NCBI GenBank assembly: GCA_907165135.1
Contig: OU015567.1
Span: 14,761,001 to 14,825,000 of the forward strand
DNA: 64,000 nt
Direction of reading: 5' to 3'
Origin: Oikopleura dioica
Taxonomy: Eukaryota; Chordata; Appendicularia; Copelata; Oikopleuridae
Part shown: piece after piece, positions 43,860 to 53,868 of the stretch
Layout: every line of letters starts with the position of its first letter
Position numbering within the stretch: the stretch's first letter is position 1
The notes under the pieces: model-generated
Seen by the model: the letters and a program-made list of their open reading frames with translations, nothing else
Database searches by the model: none
Told to the model about the DNA's origin: nothing
Program-made: the position numbers and the translations under genes

Positions 43860-44339
43860 TTTATTTCTGCGCGATAAAGAGATGCCAAATCTGCTGATTA
43901 ATTACAGACCTTCCTTACCTGCAACTATTCTACCTTTTCCATGTATTCCTGTCTTCAATTCAAATAATACACGTGATTTGTTTCGTATTTCTTTTTTATC
44001 GGTCTTTTTATCAAGTGATTTTCTACGATTATAGATTTATCACGGCAATTGACAACAAGTTTTCCTAAATTATCGATATTTATATTATAGAATCTATAGA
44101 TAAACGCCCTTAAATAATCCCATTTTCATCTTGTCAAAATCTTTTATATTTTACAACACTCTTATTCTATAAAAATTATAGTCTAAGTAAAAGGGTAGGA
44201 TTCTACTTTTTTCTTTTAATAGCGACAATCAATGCTTATCCCTAACCCAACCCTAACCCTGACCCTAACCCTTAAGTATTATCGAGCTCCAAAAGTTCCG
44301 GAAAGAAACATATTTTTGAAACTATAACATTCTCCGTAG
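43860..44339. other. Intergenic with telomere-like tract
   Basis: Flank of the retrotransposon, AT-rich. Only notable content is the telomere-like repeat at 44239-44274. Confidence 0.6.
44239..44274. repeat. Interstitial telomere-like repeat
   Basis: CCCTAACCC AACCCTAACCC TGACCCTAACCC: about five degenerate copies of CCCTAA (TTAGGG), the telomere unit of chordates and many other animals. Confidence 0.85.
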
Positions 44340-44354
44340 TTCCGCCGAGCAAAC

Positions 44355-44792
44355 ACACTCAGAAGTAGCTTCGACATCTTCAAGCGATGTTATTTCCAGA
44401 CCCTCGCCGAAAGTAAGTTTTGCGCGATGTCTATTTTTAGCGTCTTTAACACTAATTTTCTCTCATTCAATGTCATTTAACTTGCATTCTAGATGGCGAC
44501 ATTGGTAAGCAGTTTTACCACAATTGCACATTTTCAAGTCTAACCAGCACATTTTTGTCTTTTTGGTTTCTATTGAAGACTTGCACTAACGATCTCAGAC
44601 AATTTTAGATAGAATTTGACTGCGCATTTAGTCGCAATAGTTGACATTTTTTACCTAGACCAAGACACGGCCGCCCAACGAATCTTATTCAAAACCCGCC
44701 AGGCATTTGTACCAGACGACTTCGAAATATTTCTAAAAGAAAAACTCGCCAAAAAAGACGCCTCACTCGCGGAAAACCAAAAACAAAATTAA
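44355..44792 (+). CDS. FMC1-like small protein with a 12-nt microexon (tentative)
   Basis: Exon ending 44412 (FDIFKRCYFQTLAE), microexon 44493-44504 (12 nt, between CTAG and GTAAGC), final exon 44659-44792 (QDTAAQRILFKTRQAF, then VPDDFEIFLKEKLAKKD). Phases agree across all three. The DTAAxRxLxKxxRA pattern recalls FMC1, a mitochondrial ATP-synthase assembly factor, but the match is weak. No in-frame ATG precedes the first exon (a stop lies at about 44340), so the start is missing or in another exon. Confidence 0.4.
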
Positions 44793-45117
44793 AACAATCG
44801 ATGAAATCCTCCCTTTTCTTTCTTCAATTCTCGCAATTTCAACTTCAATTCGCAGCTTCCTCAAGTTCCGAAACCACCATTTTCTTTCTTTTTTTTTTCT
44901 AAGTTCAACTTTCTTTCTTTTTTTTTGAATATTCCTGGCATTTTTTCAGCTCCTAAAGTTCATTTCTTTCTACTTTAGTTCGCAAGTTCACCTGCAAATA
45001 TTAATTCATAGTGTGTTTTCTTCAACAAAATGTCCTCCAACGGGTTTATCCTAGAAGTGCCCCCGTCGCCACCTGAGATTTTTCCAACAAGAGATTATTG
45101 ACGAAAACACGAATAAA

Positions 45118-45581
45118 ATGCAAGCACCGAACCCCAGCGCCGGTCCTTCTGGAGCAAGAGCGAAAGCAATCCCGACTCTCAGAGATTCCGTGGTTGTTTC
45201 TAGCAGTAAGTCCGTTGCGAAATACCTTTCGTAATTCAAGTGCTGTATTACGCCTGGAGGCCTTAATGAAAGAGAACTTGAATTTATAATTAAGGCTCCG
45301 CAGGTCTACGACAACCGCCAAAGCGCAAGATCGAGATCACCAACGACGACCAGTCGCTCTTGAATATCGAATTTGACATTGATTTGGGACTCTTGAAACG
45401 AAACATTCCGCCCCGCGAACTTTTCGAGGAAGATAACGAAGCATGGGACTGGGAGCAAGAATTCTCCAAAATCGCTGCTGAATTTTCCGCGCAGCAGTCT
45501 GCCAGCAGCGCAAAACAGTCAAAGAAAGAGGTTAACAAGCAGGTTTCGTCTGTGCCAGCTTCCGCCCCGATTCGCCTGTAA
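45118..45581 (+). CDS. Unrecognised small acidic/Ser-rich protein
   Basis: Two exons (45118-45205 and 45295-45581) joined by GT-AG. The protein starts MQAPNPSAGPSGARAK and continues PPKRKIEITNDDQSLLN, IEFDIDLGLLKRNIPPRELF, EAWDWEQEFSKIAAEF and a Ser/Lys-rich tail. An alternative start at 45030 (MSSNGFILEVPPSPPE) is in another frame and would need a non-canonical join near 45076-45092, where GAGATT is duplicated. No family recognised; possibly nuclear (PPKRKIE). Confidence 0.5.
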
Positions 45582-45908
45582 ACTTTTACGACATCCGTAC
45601 GACAATCATTATTTTTCTACTTAGCGTCTTCCGCAATCCAAGTACTTTCTTATAATAAACATATTCTATTTTTGAAAATAATTGAGTCAGGCTTATTTTG
45701 AATATTCTCCTTGTTTTGGGAAAATATGTTTAACCCTTGTACAACTCTTGTCCTTTTTGGTTATTTGCCAAAGTGATGACGCAAGCATCTGTTTGAATTG
45801 AAAATAGGCTGAGATAGGTACTTATTCGATATGGGTTGAACCCAGTGCAACTCGGGACGTTTAAGAATGTGGATATGTTTATTTTTCAATAAAAGGAACG
45901 GAAAGCGT

Positions 45909-47049
45909 TTAGAGGAAAGAGTTTCCGGGAAGGGTGGAGGCATCGACAGTAGCAGCAACGACTTCGCTCTCGATTCCACACTCGTTTTGTCCTCGGAGAA
46001 TCTTGAAGAGACCCTTGTCTCCCCAGTCGGAGTTCCACGAGTTCATCACCAGCCTTAATGCAACCATTAGACCTGTCATTTTGGTTTCTTTTCTTACCAG
46101 TAATCGTCTCCACCTTCGGTGCCCCATCCAATTATCTTGATCGCATGGCCGCCAAGCTCACTGCCAGAAGTATGTCGGTAAACACCGGATTTGTACGAGG
46201 GGAAGTCAGAGTAAACTGTAAATGCCGCCTCAACAGGTCCGTAGTGCATAATTTCCTGCTGAATCTTCTCGACATCGTTGGGGACGGAGTAGGCCTTGTG
46301 TCCGTGCACTTTGTCGTCTCTGTACGACTTAGTGGTGTAGTCTGGGATGCACTCGTGAGAGCACTTGGGGGTTCCGCCACCCTCAGTGCATGGAGGTCGA
46401 TCGCCGGGGACGTGGTGCTCACATGCTTCCAAACTTAATAAAAACAATACGGATTTGATTGTTATTGGTCGCAGACTTACGTGTAGGGCTGGCAAGTGTC
46501 TTTGGTTCCGTAGAGACCACCAGTAACCAATCCACGGGTGACGAAATACTCCATAGCCGCAAGCGGATAACCTCCATTGCAGCCGTTTCCGCAGGACAGG
46601 CAACAGCTCAGCACATCCTCAGCAGCGTACATGACATCAGTGGCACCCTAAGAAATTAAAGTTTGAGATCAGAGTGCATATTCTTAAATTTTTACCTTGG
46701 AAGCAATGCAGATTCGATCGGAGATCGCTTCAGCAGCGCCAAAGGCCCAGCATGAGCCACAACCACCCTGGTCTCGGACTTTACCGATGACGGTGCACTT
46801 GTCCCAGTTGGATCGAGAGTCGAAAGTAGCAGGAATGTCTCCGACGAGGTCGTCGTGGGGGTAAACCTGTGGCCAGTCGTAGTCGGCATTGGACCAAGCT
46901 CCGAGCCAAGATCGAACATCCTCGAGAGTGGTCTGCTCGTGGAAGTTCTCACCGGCAGTCCAGCCAGCGTTGGCGGCGTTGACCTCATCGATGATGGGGC
47001 TGAACTCGCTAGCGGCAGCGAGGCCGAGGATAGAACCGAAAAGCTTCAT
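45909..47049 (-). CDS. CTSB: Cathepsin B
   Basis: Papain-family (C1A) lysosomal cysteine protease. Start at 47049 ([13 protein letters not shown], signal peptide); the upstream in-frame ATG at 47088 is less likely. Propeptide: [18 protein letters not shown]. Catalytic Cys in [20 protein letters not shown], occluding loop with [12 protein letters not shown] (both His present, the exopeptidase signature), catalytic His in [11 protein letters not shown], Asn in [11 protein letters not shown], end [13 protein letters not shown]. Exons 47049-46696, 46647-46481, 46433-46098 and 46053-45909, all GT-AG. Complete and probably active. Confidence 0.95.
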
Positions 47050-47919
47050 AGTTTTTTTTAGAAAGATCAGGTAATTCTGCTTTGTCAAAGCGGACTGATG
47101 AGGAAATATGGAACTCGTCGACTTATAAAGCGGTTAAATTTATTGATTATTAAATATGCACATCTATCGACGAGACTCAAGGCCGGAAGGAAACGCCCCC
47201 TCAGTCGCATGGCATGATAGTAATTTAATAACGAATTTTCTCGTTTTGCTTTGACCGCAAGAATTATTCCGAGTCCTGCTCACCCTGCTTATTACCAGCA
47301 AACAAGTTGGAATTCGACAAAACAATAAAGACATAACAACTGTGGTTTCTATTTCTTAGTTTATTTTCACTATAGAAGTGAGCACGAATTCAATTGTCAA
47401 TTGAACTTTTAGGAAGGTTGCTTTGGTAGATTACACTAGCACTTCTGACTCAGTGCTAGAAAAACCCAAGCACCAAAGCAAACTAGAGTTTGATAATAAA
47501 CAATTCGATAGAACCTAATGCAACTAGTTCTATATCATCACTATTTCGGTAAAGCATGAGCGGAACCTTGTTTTTTGAATGAATACGGTCAAATTGATTG
47601 TCTACTAACCGGAATATTCTCACGGTATTATTTGACGTCTAGGAGTATTGTTTCACTCTTGTTGTTTGTAGGTTTGTATAGAAATTGATTTAAAAAACAA
47701 GTTATCTAATAGAAAGGGTAAGAAATGTTTGAAGCTAACTTTGATTCAAAATCATTGAAGAAATTTACCATTTCTGATAGTTTTTGAACTATGAAGGATT
47801 TTGTCTAGTGAAGTTGCTCAAGATTCACGGCTAACAGAGAGAGGGGGGAATTTTTCAGGAAAAGAGGTGAGCTAGTTTTACAGTTTGTCTTGGATAAATT
47901 TAAATAAATATGCACGGAT
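47050..47919. other. Intergenic with a nested hairpin
   Basis: Between cathepsin B (start) and nuclear receptor (end), both minus. Nested inverted repeats: TTGCTTTGGT (47418) with ACCAAAGCAA (47472), enclosing CTAGCACT (47436) with AGTGCTAG (47452). No gene seen. Confidence 0.55.
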
Positions 47920-50900
47920 TTAATGGCTGTAGATTTCAGCAAATAGTGGGCTCATGTTTACCCCTAGCACATTGAAGTCGTTGAGTTGCCTTGGCATCAG
48001 CTGGTCTGAGATATTTCGCAATTGGGTGAGCACGGAAACCGCTACGAAATCACATGAATCCTTCTAGCTTTGATACCGAATACTACCTCTAGCAAAAGAA
48101 ACGGCCCCGGTTGTTTGTTTCAAATGCCATTGAAGCGCCGTTATGATTTCTTGGTGGAGAGCTTCTGTCTTTTCTCGTTCTTCCTTGTTCATTTCCATCT
48201 GTGTCTGGATTTATTCATTTAAAGTTAAAGAAACTACAGGCACGTCTTTGGCCAAGCGAGTATCGAATATCCGGACAAACCATCTTCAAAAATAGACAGC
48301 TTTCGCTTTAGAGAAAAGCCTGGTTTTGAAGAGAGTAATCCCTCTTTGGAGACTAGACAGATTCTTAAAAGCTTATCCGTCAAACAGGCTTTAATTCTCT
48401 GTAAATATTATGACTCGTTTAAAAAACCATAGTTTTAGAAATTTGATGAGGATGATGAATATCAAATGAAAACGTTTGTTGGTTAAAATCCATTCCGAAA
48501 TGAAATGTCGATCGGGCGAGGTTAGGGTCGCGGCCATGAGGAGAGCAACTGTCGTGGAGTCGTTGAATTTTTTATTGTAGCAGTATCGCCAAATACCGAA
48601 GATGGCTGAAAATAAATATAACATTCGATTCGATTTATGGTAATATGAGTCGATGAGGAAGATTTTGATGAGCGCTGTGACAGATTTTTAAGGATGGAAT
48701 CGATAATATTGGCGTAGGTGCACACAAAATCTTTTCACGTCTAAGTAACTATTGGAGACTTCTTGTACGCGTATTGAACTGACTGCTGAGCAGCGACACC
48801 TACCGTCGATCATCTCCGGACTGAAGCCGCACGTGCGAAAAGCATCCTTCGGTCGGACAATTCCATCAATGAACTTTACTTGGTCGCTCTCGCCATCGTA
48901 GTCGGTGGTATTATATAAAACCATTGCCTCCGTCAAACCACCTGAAATTAGACGGCAGTCGTAAAAGATTCTTATAATCCCGTAATGATCATAAAATGCC
49001 AACCCAGGAGAGTCCCTAAACTCACTTTTTATCAGCGTTATTTGACTGAGCTCGGGCATCTCCTTCCACATCGGAATATGCTTGCAGAAGTAGATGATCT
49101 TTTTCACTGAAGAAGATAAATTAAGTTGCTTTGTGTTATCAACGTCATCTGCTACCTTTGACCGCGGCCATCTGCGACATGAAGTTAAATGATTCAATGC
49201 GATCTTGGGGCAGTTTCACAAAACGAAATCCTAAGTAATTAACACTGGAGTCGCCTGGGTTTAAAAAATACGCTGATCTGTCCACGAGTAACGGAGCTGA
49301 CCCCATTTAGCTTTTGTAAGGTTCAAGCTCTTAGGGGCCTGATTATTTTGAATATTTTATGAGCTAGTCCATAAATTATGGAACATAATTGAAGATCTAC
49401 GTAAATTTGTGAATCCACTCCTGTATTGCTGTTAATTTCTAACGACGTGACATCGTCCATAATTTGTGCCATTCCGTCCCAGCCTTCACGTAAACCTTGT
49501 TCTGAGTCATTACAACCATGTTACGGGTCTTTTAAAGATAGGGCTTGTCTGATGAAAAAATGAGATGAGAAACATTAGTCTCAGAGTTTCGGGTTTTTAT
49601 TGACGACTTTACGAATTTAGCTTGACATTTTCTTGACTTAGGTAAGCAACGAACAAAGCTAACGACCTTTTTTACACTCCCATAAAAACAAAACTGAAGA
49701 TTTTCAAGACTCTTGCCTTCGATGATCACGCGGTATTTCTGAGGCATTGGTTCTGGAGGCTTTGGGATCTTTTAAAGACTCGGAAAATTGGAACGTCTGC
49801 TAGCCAAGATATATCTACGACATATTTAGGAGAAAATCAAAAACGTGAGGAAGAAGAATTTTTACGATTGAATTAATTTTGCGTTTCCGGATCCGTTCCT
49901 GTTTTGCATTTTTTCGCTGTCGATTGATTCTGTTGATGTATTCGTCTTTCATTCCCATGTTGCGGCACTTTTGCATTCTGCAAAATTGGCATCTTGGGCG
50001 ATGTCCAGCGAGGACGGAGCAACTTCCTGCGCCGATTTTGCATCTGTACTTGAGTTTATGGACCACTGCACGGCGGAAAAAATTCTAAGGATCAATTTGA
50101 CACAGATAGTTCATGAACGAGAGGATTTATAAAACAGCCCCCGAGTAATTATATCAAAACATTCACTGACTAGTCCCATGATGTCTACGGAGTTGTCTAT
50201 CAATCTGAACGATTGAAGACTTTCTTACCTTGCATGCTTCGCAACTGAGTACATTGTAGTGAAATCCAGTAGCTTTAGCGTCGCAGATTTTGCACGTTTC
50301 GTTTCCAAAAAGTTTCGGTGCCTGAAATAAATTTTATTTCCGCTTAATCAAATATTACAAAAACTAAAAACTAAAAAAATTACTGTTTTGTTTAGACCGG
50401 AAAAGCTTAAAAAAGCTTTATAATTCTACTATTTTTTTTGAATAATTGATCATGTCACATCGTTCCGATCTGATCCTTTTTCTTACCGGACCCTTTTTGT
50501 TCTTTTTTCTTGGAAGAAGGCCTGGCTCAACTTTCGGCGAAACGGGGAGGGAATTCGACCTCTGTTGCTTAGGCTTCTGGAAGTGGAATACTGGTTGGGA
50601 TGCTGGCTGCGGGGACAGGAAACTTGTCGGACTGATAACTTCGCGTTTCGGGATGATCTGAGGCTGAGGTTTGTCGCAGGAGAGAATGGGCGAGTTCGGA
50701 AGTGGACTTGATTGAGTTGTAATTGGAGCACATGTACTGATTGCTGGCGGTAAGCTAGCAGCACTACTGCAAGGGGAGTTTTTTGATATCTCGTTGATTG
50801 TCGGAGAAACTGGAAGAGATTGAGGGAGCTGTTGTATGAGAGTTTGAGGCTGGAGTTGAGGTTGTACTTCGTGGGCAACAGGAGACGGTTGAAGGGGATG

Positions 50901-51014
50901 AGGAGGGAAGAAGGAAAGCTTCGGTTCTGAGGTCAAAAAGTTCGGGCTTGCTGTTTGCCCTGGGAGGCAGCCGAAGACGCCAGAATCGTCGGAGGATAAA
51001 CTATCTAAGATCAA
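47920..51014 (-). CDS. NR1H (LXR/FXR)-like nuclear receptor
   Basis: Ligand-regulated transcription factor. Exon 1 (51014-50487) is a Pro/Ser/Gln-rich A/B domain ending KKNKKGP. Exon 2 (50321-50229) has zinc finger 1: CKICDAKATGFHYNVLSCEACK. Exon 3 (from 50084) has NFFRRAVVHKLKYRCKIG and CQFCRMQKCRNMGMKDEYI. The GFHYNVLSC stretch is the LXR signature; the P-box is CEACKNFF rather than CEGCKGFF. LBD pieces: VKKIIYFCKHIPMWKEMPEL (helix 3), FYDCRLISGGLTEAMVLYN, KKFNDSTTVALLMAATLTSP (helices 7-8), EALHQEIITALQWHLK, and AF-2 helix SPLFAEIYSH before the stop at 47922-47920. Exon limits between 49800 and 48700 are not fully resolved. Confidence 0.8.
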
Positions 51015-52242
51015 GGCGATCTCGTCTTAGCCGCGGTCAATTCGCATTTTTGCATTTTCATTTTAACGACCAGACGAAAGAGTCTTCTACCAATAAAATG
51101 GAATTGATGAAGATGAATAAAGAAAGATTTACAAGTAATTGATTTACTATTTGTTGTTGAAAATCGACTTCGAGGTGTGACTATAATTCAAGTTCAAGTG
51201 GCGAGTGGAGAAAATCTCATGATTTCCAAGAAATTTATACGTGATTATATAGCATGTATTCTTTGCTTGAAAGTAATATCATTGTTGACTTAAAATAGGA
51301 AATAAGCAGGGAATTAAAATCGAGTTGGTTTGGTTCCACGAATAAAAGGCGCTTTATAATTACGAGTTATTAACAATGGTCTATTGGAAATTAAGTTTAA
51401 GTCGAACAAAAAATTATTGAAAATGAATTGACCCTCCCTTCATTCATGTTTGGCAAACACTGCCTTCCATAAGCAGTCGCGCTCGCTGGCATGATATTGT
51501 TTTCTTTCTTGTGAACTCTGTGTTACCCTGGTTTCATTAATTGTTTGAGCACGGCGTATTCAAGCGTTTTTTATCTGCGAAAATCTCTTTGATTTCAGGT
51601 CTTTTAGGTAGTTTTTTGGGTGTTTTCGGGGAATCGGTTTTGAGGAGGAGTGTTTAAAATTATTTTCAAGAGTTGTAAATCTTGATCAGTAGATTCTTCT
51701 GAGACTGGACCTCTTGATTTGAAGCCAGCCGTGAGAAGGGTTAGCCGTAAGCGTTTGGCCTCCGCCCACGAGCTAAGAGAAAGCGACTTGTGCAGAGTAG
51801 CGCCCCGGTCTAAGGCTCAGTGAGGGCACTATACGGCGCCCTGGTCACGCGTCTTCTGCTCAAAAGAAGGCTGATAATGTTACATGAGCTTGGTCGGGGC
51901 TTAAAATGGGGGATCTTCTGCTCGAGAGTTGCGGCTCAATTATTATTTGGTTAAATGCATCAGAGGCGGGGCACTGGCTCATCTCAAATGCAGTTTGTTT
52001 AACCCTCTGCTTGCTTCGCATCGATTGAGATAGCCCCTTAATTGTTTGACGAATGATACCCTAATGAAGGGACGTGGTCAAGTTCGAGCATATTTAACTG
52101 AAACCATGGCGATAATTATCTCATTATCTGTTAGCGACTTTAAATAGAAAAAAACTTGTTAAATCTTTGGTTAGAGAGAGTTTCGCATTATTAATCGACG
52201 AAAGTCTTTCATTGAAATTCAAGCTAAAACGTGGCTTTCGGC
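51015..52242. other. Intergenic / promoter region of nuclear receptor
   Basis: No coding signal. 51700-51870 is GC-richer than the flanks (CCTCCGCCCACGAGC, GCGCCCCGGTC) and may hold the receptor promoter; I could not match it to a structured RNA. Confidence 0.45.
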
Positions 52243-52711
52243 CAGGGTGGCTATTTTGGACAAAATTTTGGGGTCTGGCCATCCAATTTCCATCCAATAA
52301 ATTTTGAATCGGAACTATCCATCCAAAATCCAACCCAACCCAATTATTACCCAATTCCCCAAAAATCCCCAATTCCAATTAGATCCAATTGGATTTCCAA
52401 TTTTTCCAAGGCTTTTAGCTCTTTGAAAAGAAGGGAAACAGTAAGTTTTTATCCAAAAGGAGGCTCAACATAGCCAAAACAATGATTTTTTATCCAAAAT
52501 TTCTCATTTTCATTATGAAAATGACCCTTCTTTGCATAGTTTAGCGATATATTTTTTATTGGATCCAATTCCCCAATTTCCCCCAATTGCCCAATTTTCC
52601 CCAACAAAATCCGGTACCCTGGCCATCCAAATTCCATCCAAACCTTATTGGATTGGATCCAATCCAATTCCAACTAACCCCCAAATCCAAAATAGCCACC
52701 CTGCTTTCGGC
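52235..52711. mobile_element. hAT-type MITE with CCAAT-rich interior
   Basis: Element 52243-52703 with 18-bp perfect terminal repeats CAGGGTGGCTATTTTGGA and 8-bp target duplications CTTTCGGC at 52235-52242 and 52704-52711. CAGGG ends plus an 8-bp duplication is the hAT signature. The interior is dominated by short CCAATTCC/TCCAATTGGA repeats and contains no transposase. Confidence 0.92.
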
Positions 52712-53868
52712 GAAGCTTTTTCCAGATAGTTGTAAAACTCGGTTTCGCGTTACTCTCGATGAGTTTATGTCCAAACATTCTTATCGGTCTAATTCTAGGC
52801 CGCAGTTCAGCGTTACATGCTTCCCAGTTCGCCTTATCTCCACGGGTTTAAGCCCATGTTATGCATCATTATTTGGGCTTTCTTGCTACGGTAGTTGGAA
52901 ATTGCAACATCACAAAAGATTGCGAAGGAAAGAAACACAGCCTTTTCAGGCGGTGATTAATTTGTTGTTATCTTGTATCGATTCTGTTTTGTCAAGTTAG
53001 AAAACATAATTCCTACCAATTGAGGTTGTTGTAAGTTCTTGCTACCTGCATTTTATTTTATAACATTCAAAAACCAGAAATTGCTGTTTATTAGTAAATT
53101 GTAAGTGGCCTCTCTTTTGAAGAACTTGCGTGGCATCAACGCCAAAGCCACGTTTCGCGGTATTAATTGTTAAACAGGTTTTATCAAGTGAAAGCACATA
53201 TGTTCTTCGAAATGGTCAAACTTGCGTGCAATTTGTTAACACAAGAGCGTGCAAAACAATTGGAAACCGCGAACTGGAAGAAGTTTACCACTGAGCCGTC
53301 CAGTTCAAAATTGGATCAATGAAATATCTTTGTGTATTTTTTTGTTAGTAGTAGTACAGATTTCCAGAACTTGGGCATGATAATTTATAAGGTACTCATA
53401 CGCTTATAGAAAAAGAAGAAGAAACGGGATAATGGAATTAAGGAAATGGGAAGAGATCAGTTTGAGAGGAGGGCGAGTTAGCAGAATTAAGAAATGCAAA
53501 CTCTAGGTAAGACAAGGGTTGTGATAGGATTGAACAATAATAATGAATATTCGGAAGAAAGCACGACATAGTACGAATCTAGTGTTGGCAACAACATGTG
53601 GGCCTTCCAAGGTTTACAAAGAACGTTTAATAAAAAAACTAGAAACGCCGGTAGTTTTCACTTACAACAGAAAAAATTAAACAAAAGTTTAAACTTAAAA
53701 CTTTTGAGTTTATAAGCAAGCAGAACGACGCGAAGGAGAGAAAGGTTAAAACAGCATTAAAATAATAAGCGGGAATGTAGATTAACTCTCGTTGAAACAG
53801 AGTAGTGCGGAAAGGATAGAATGCGGAATCAGAAGTAGAAGTTCTTTGTTCAGTTAGATTTTCTGTCA
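52712..53868. other. Intergenic, no gene seen
   Basis: AT-rich 3' flank of the RasGAP gene. Short frames are present without recognisable motifs. Confidence 0.5.

Noticed and set aside
51700-51880. GC-rich segment that could be a structured RNA
   Set aside because: Could not fold it into a tRNA, 5S or known snRNA pattern by eye; no A/B box or Sm site seen.
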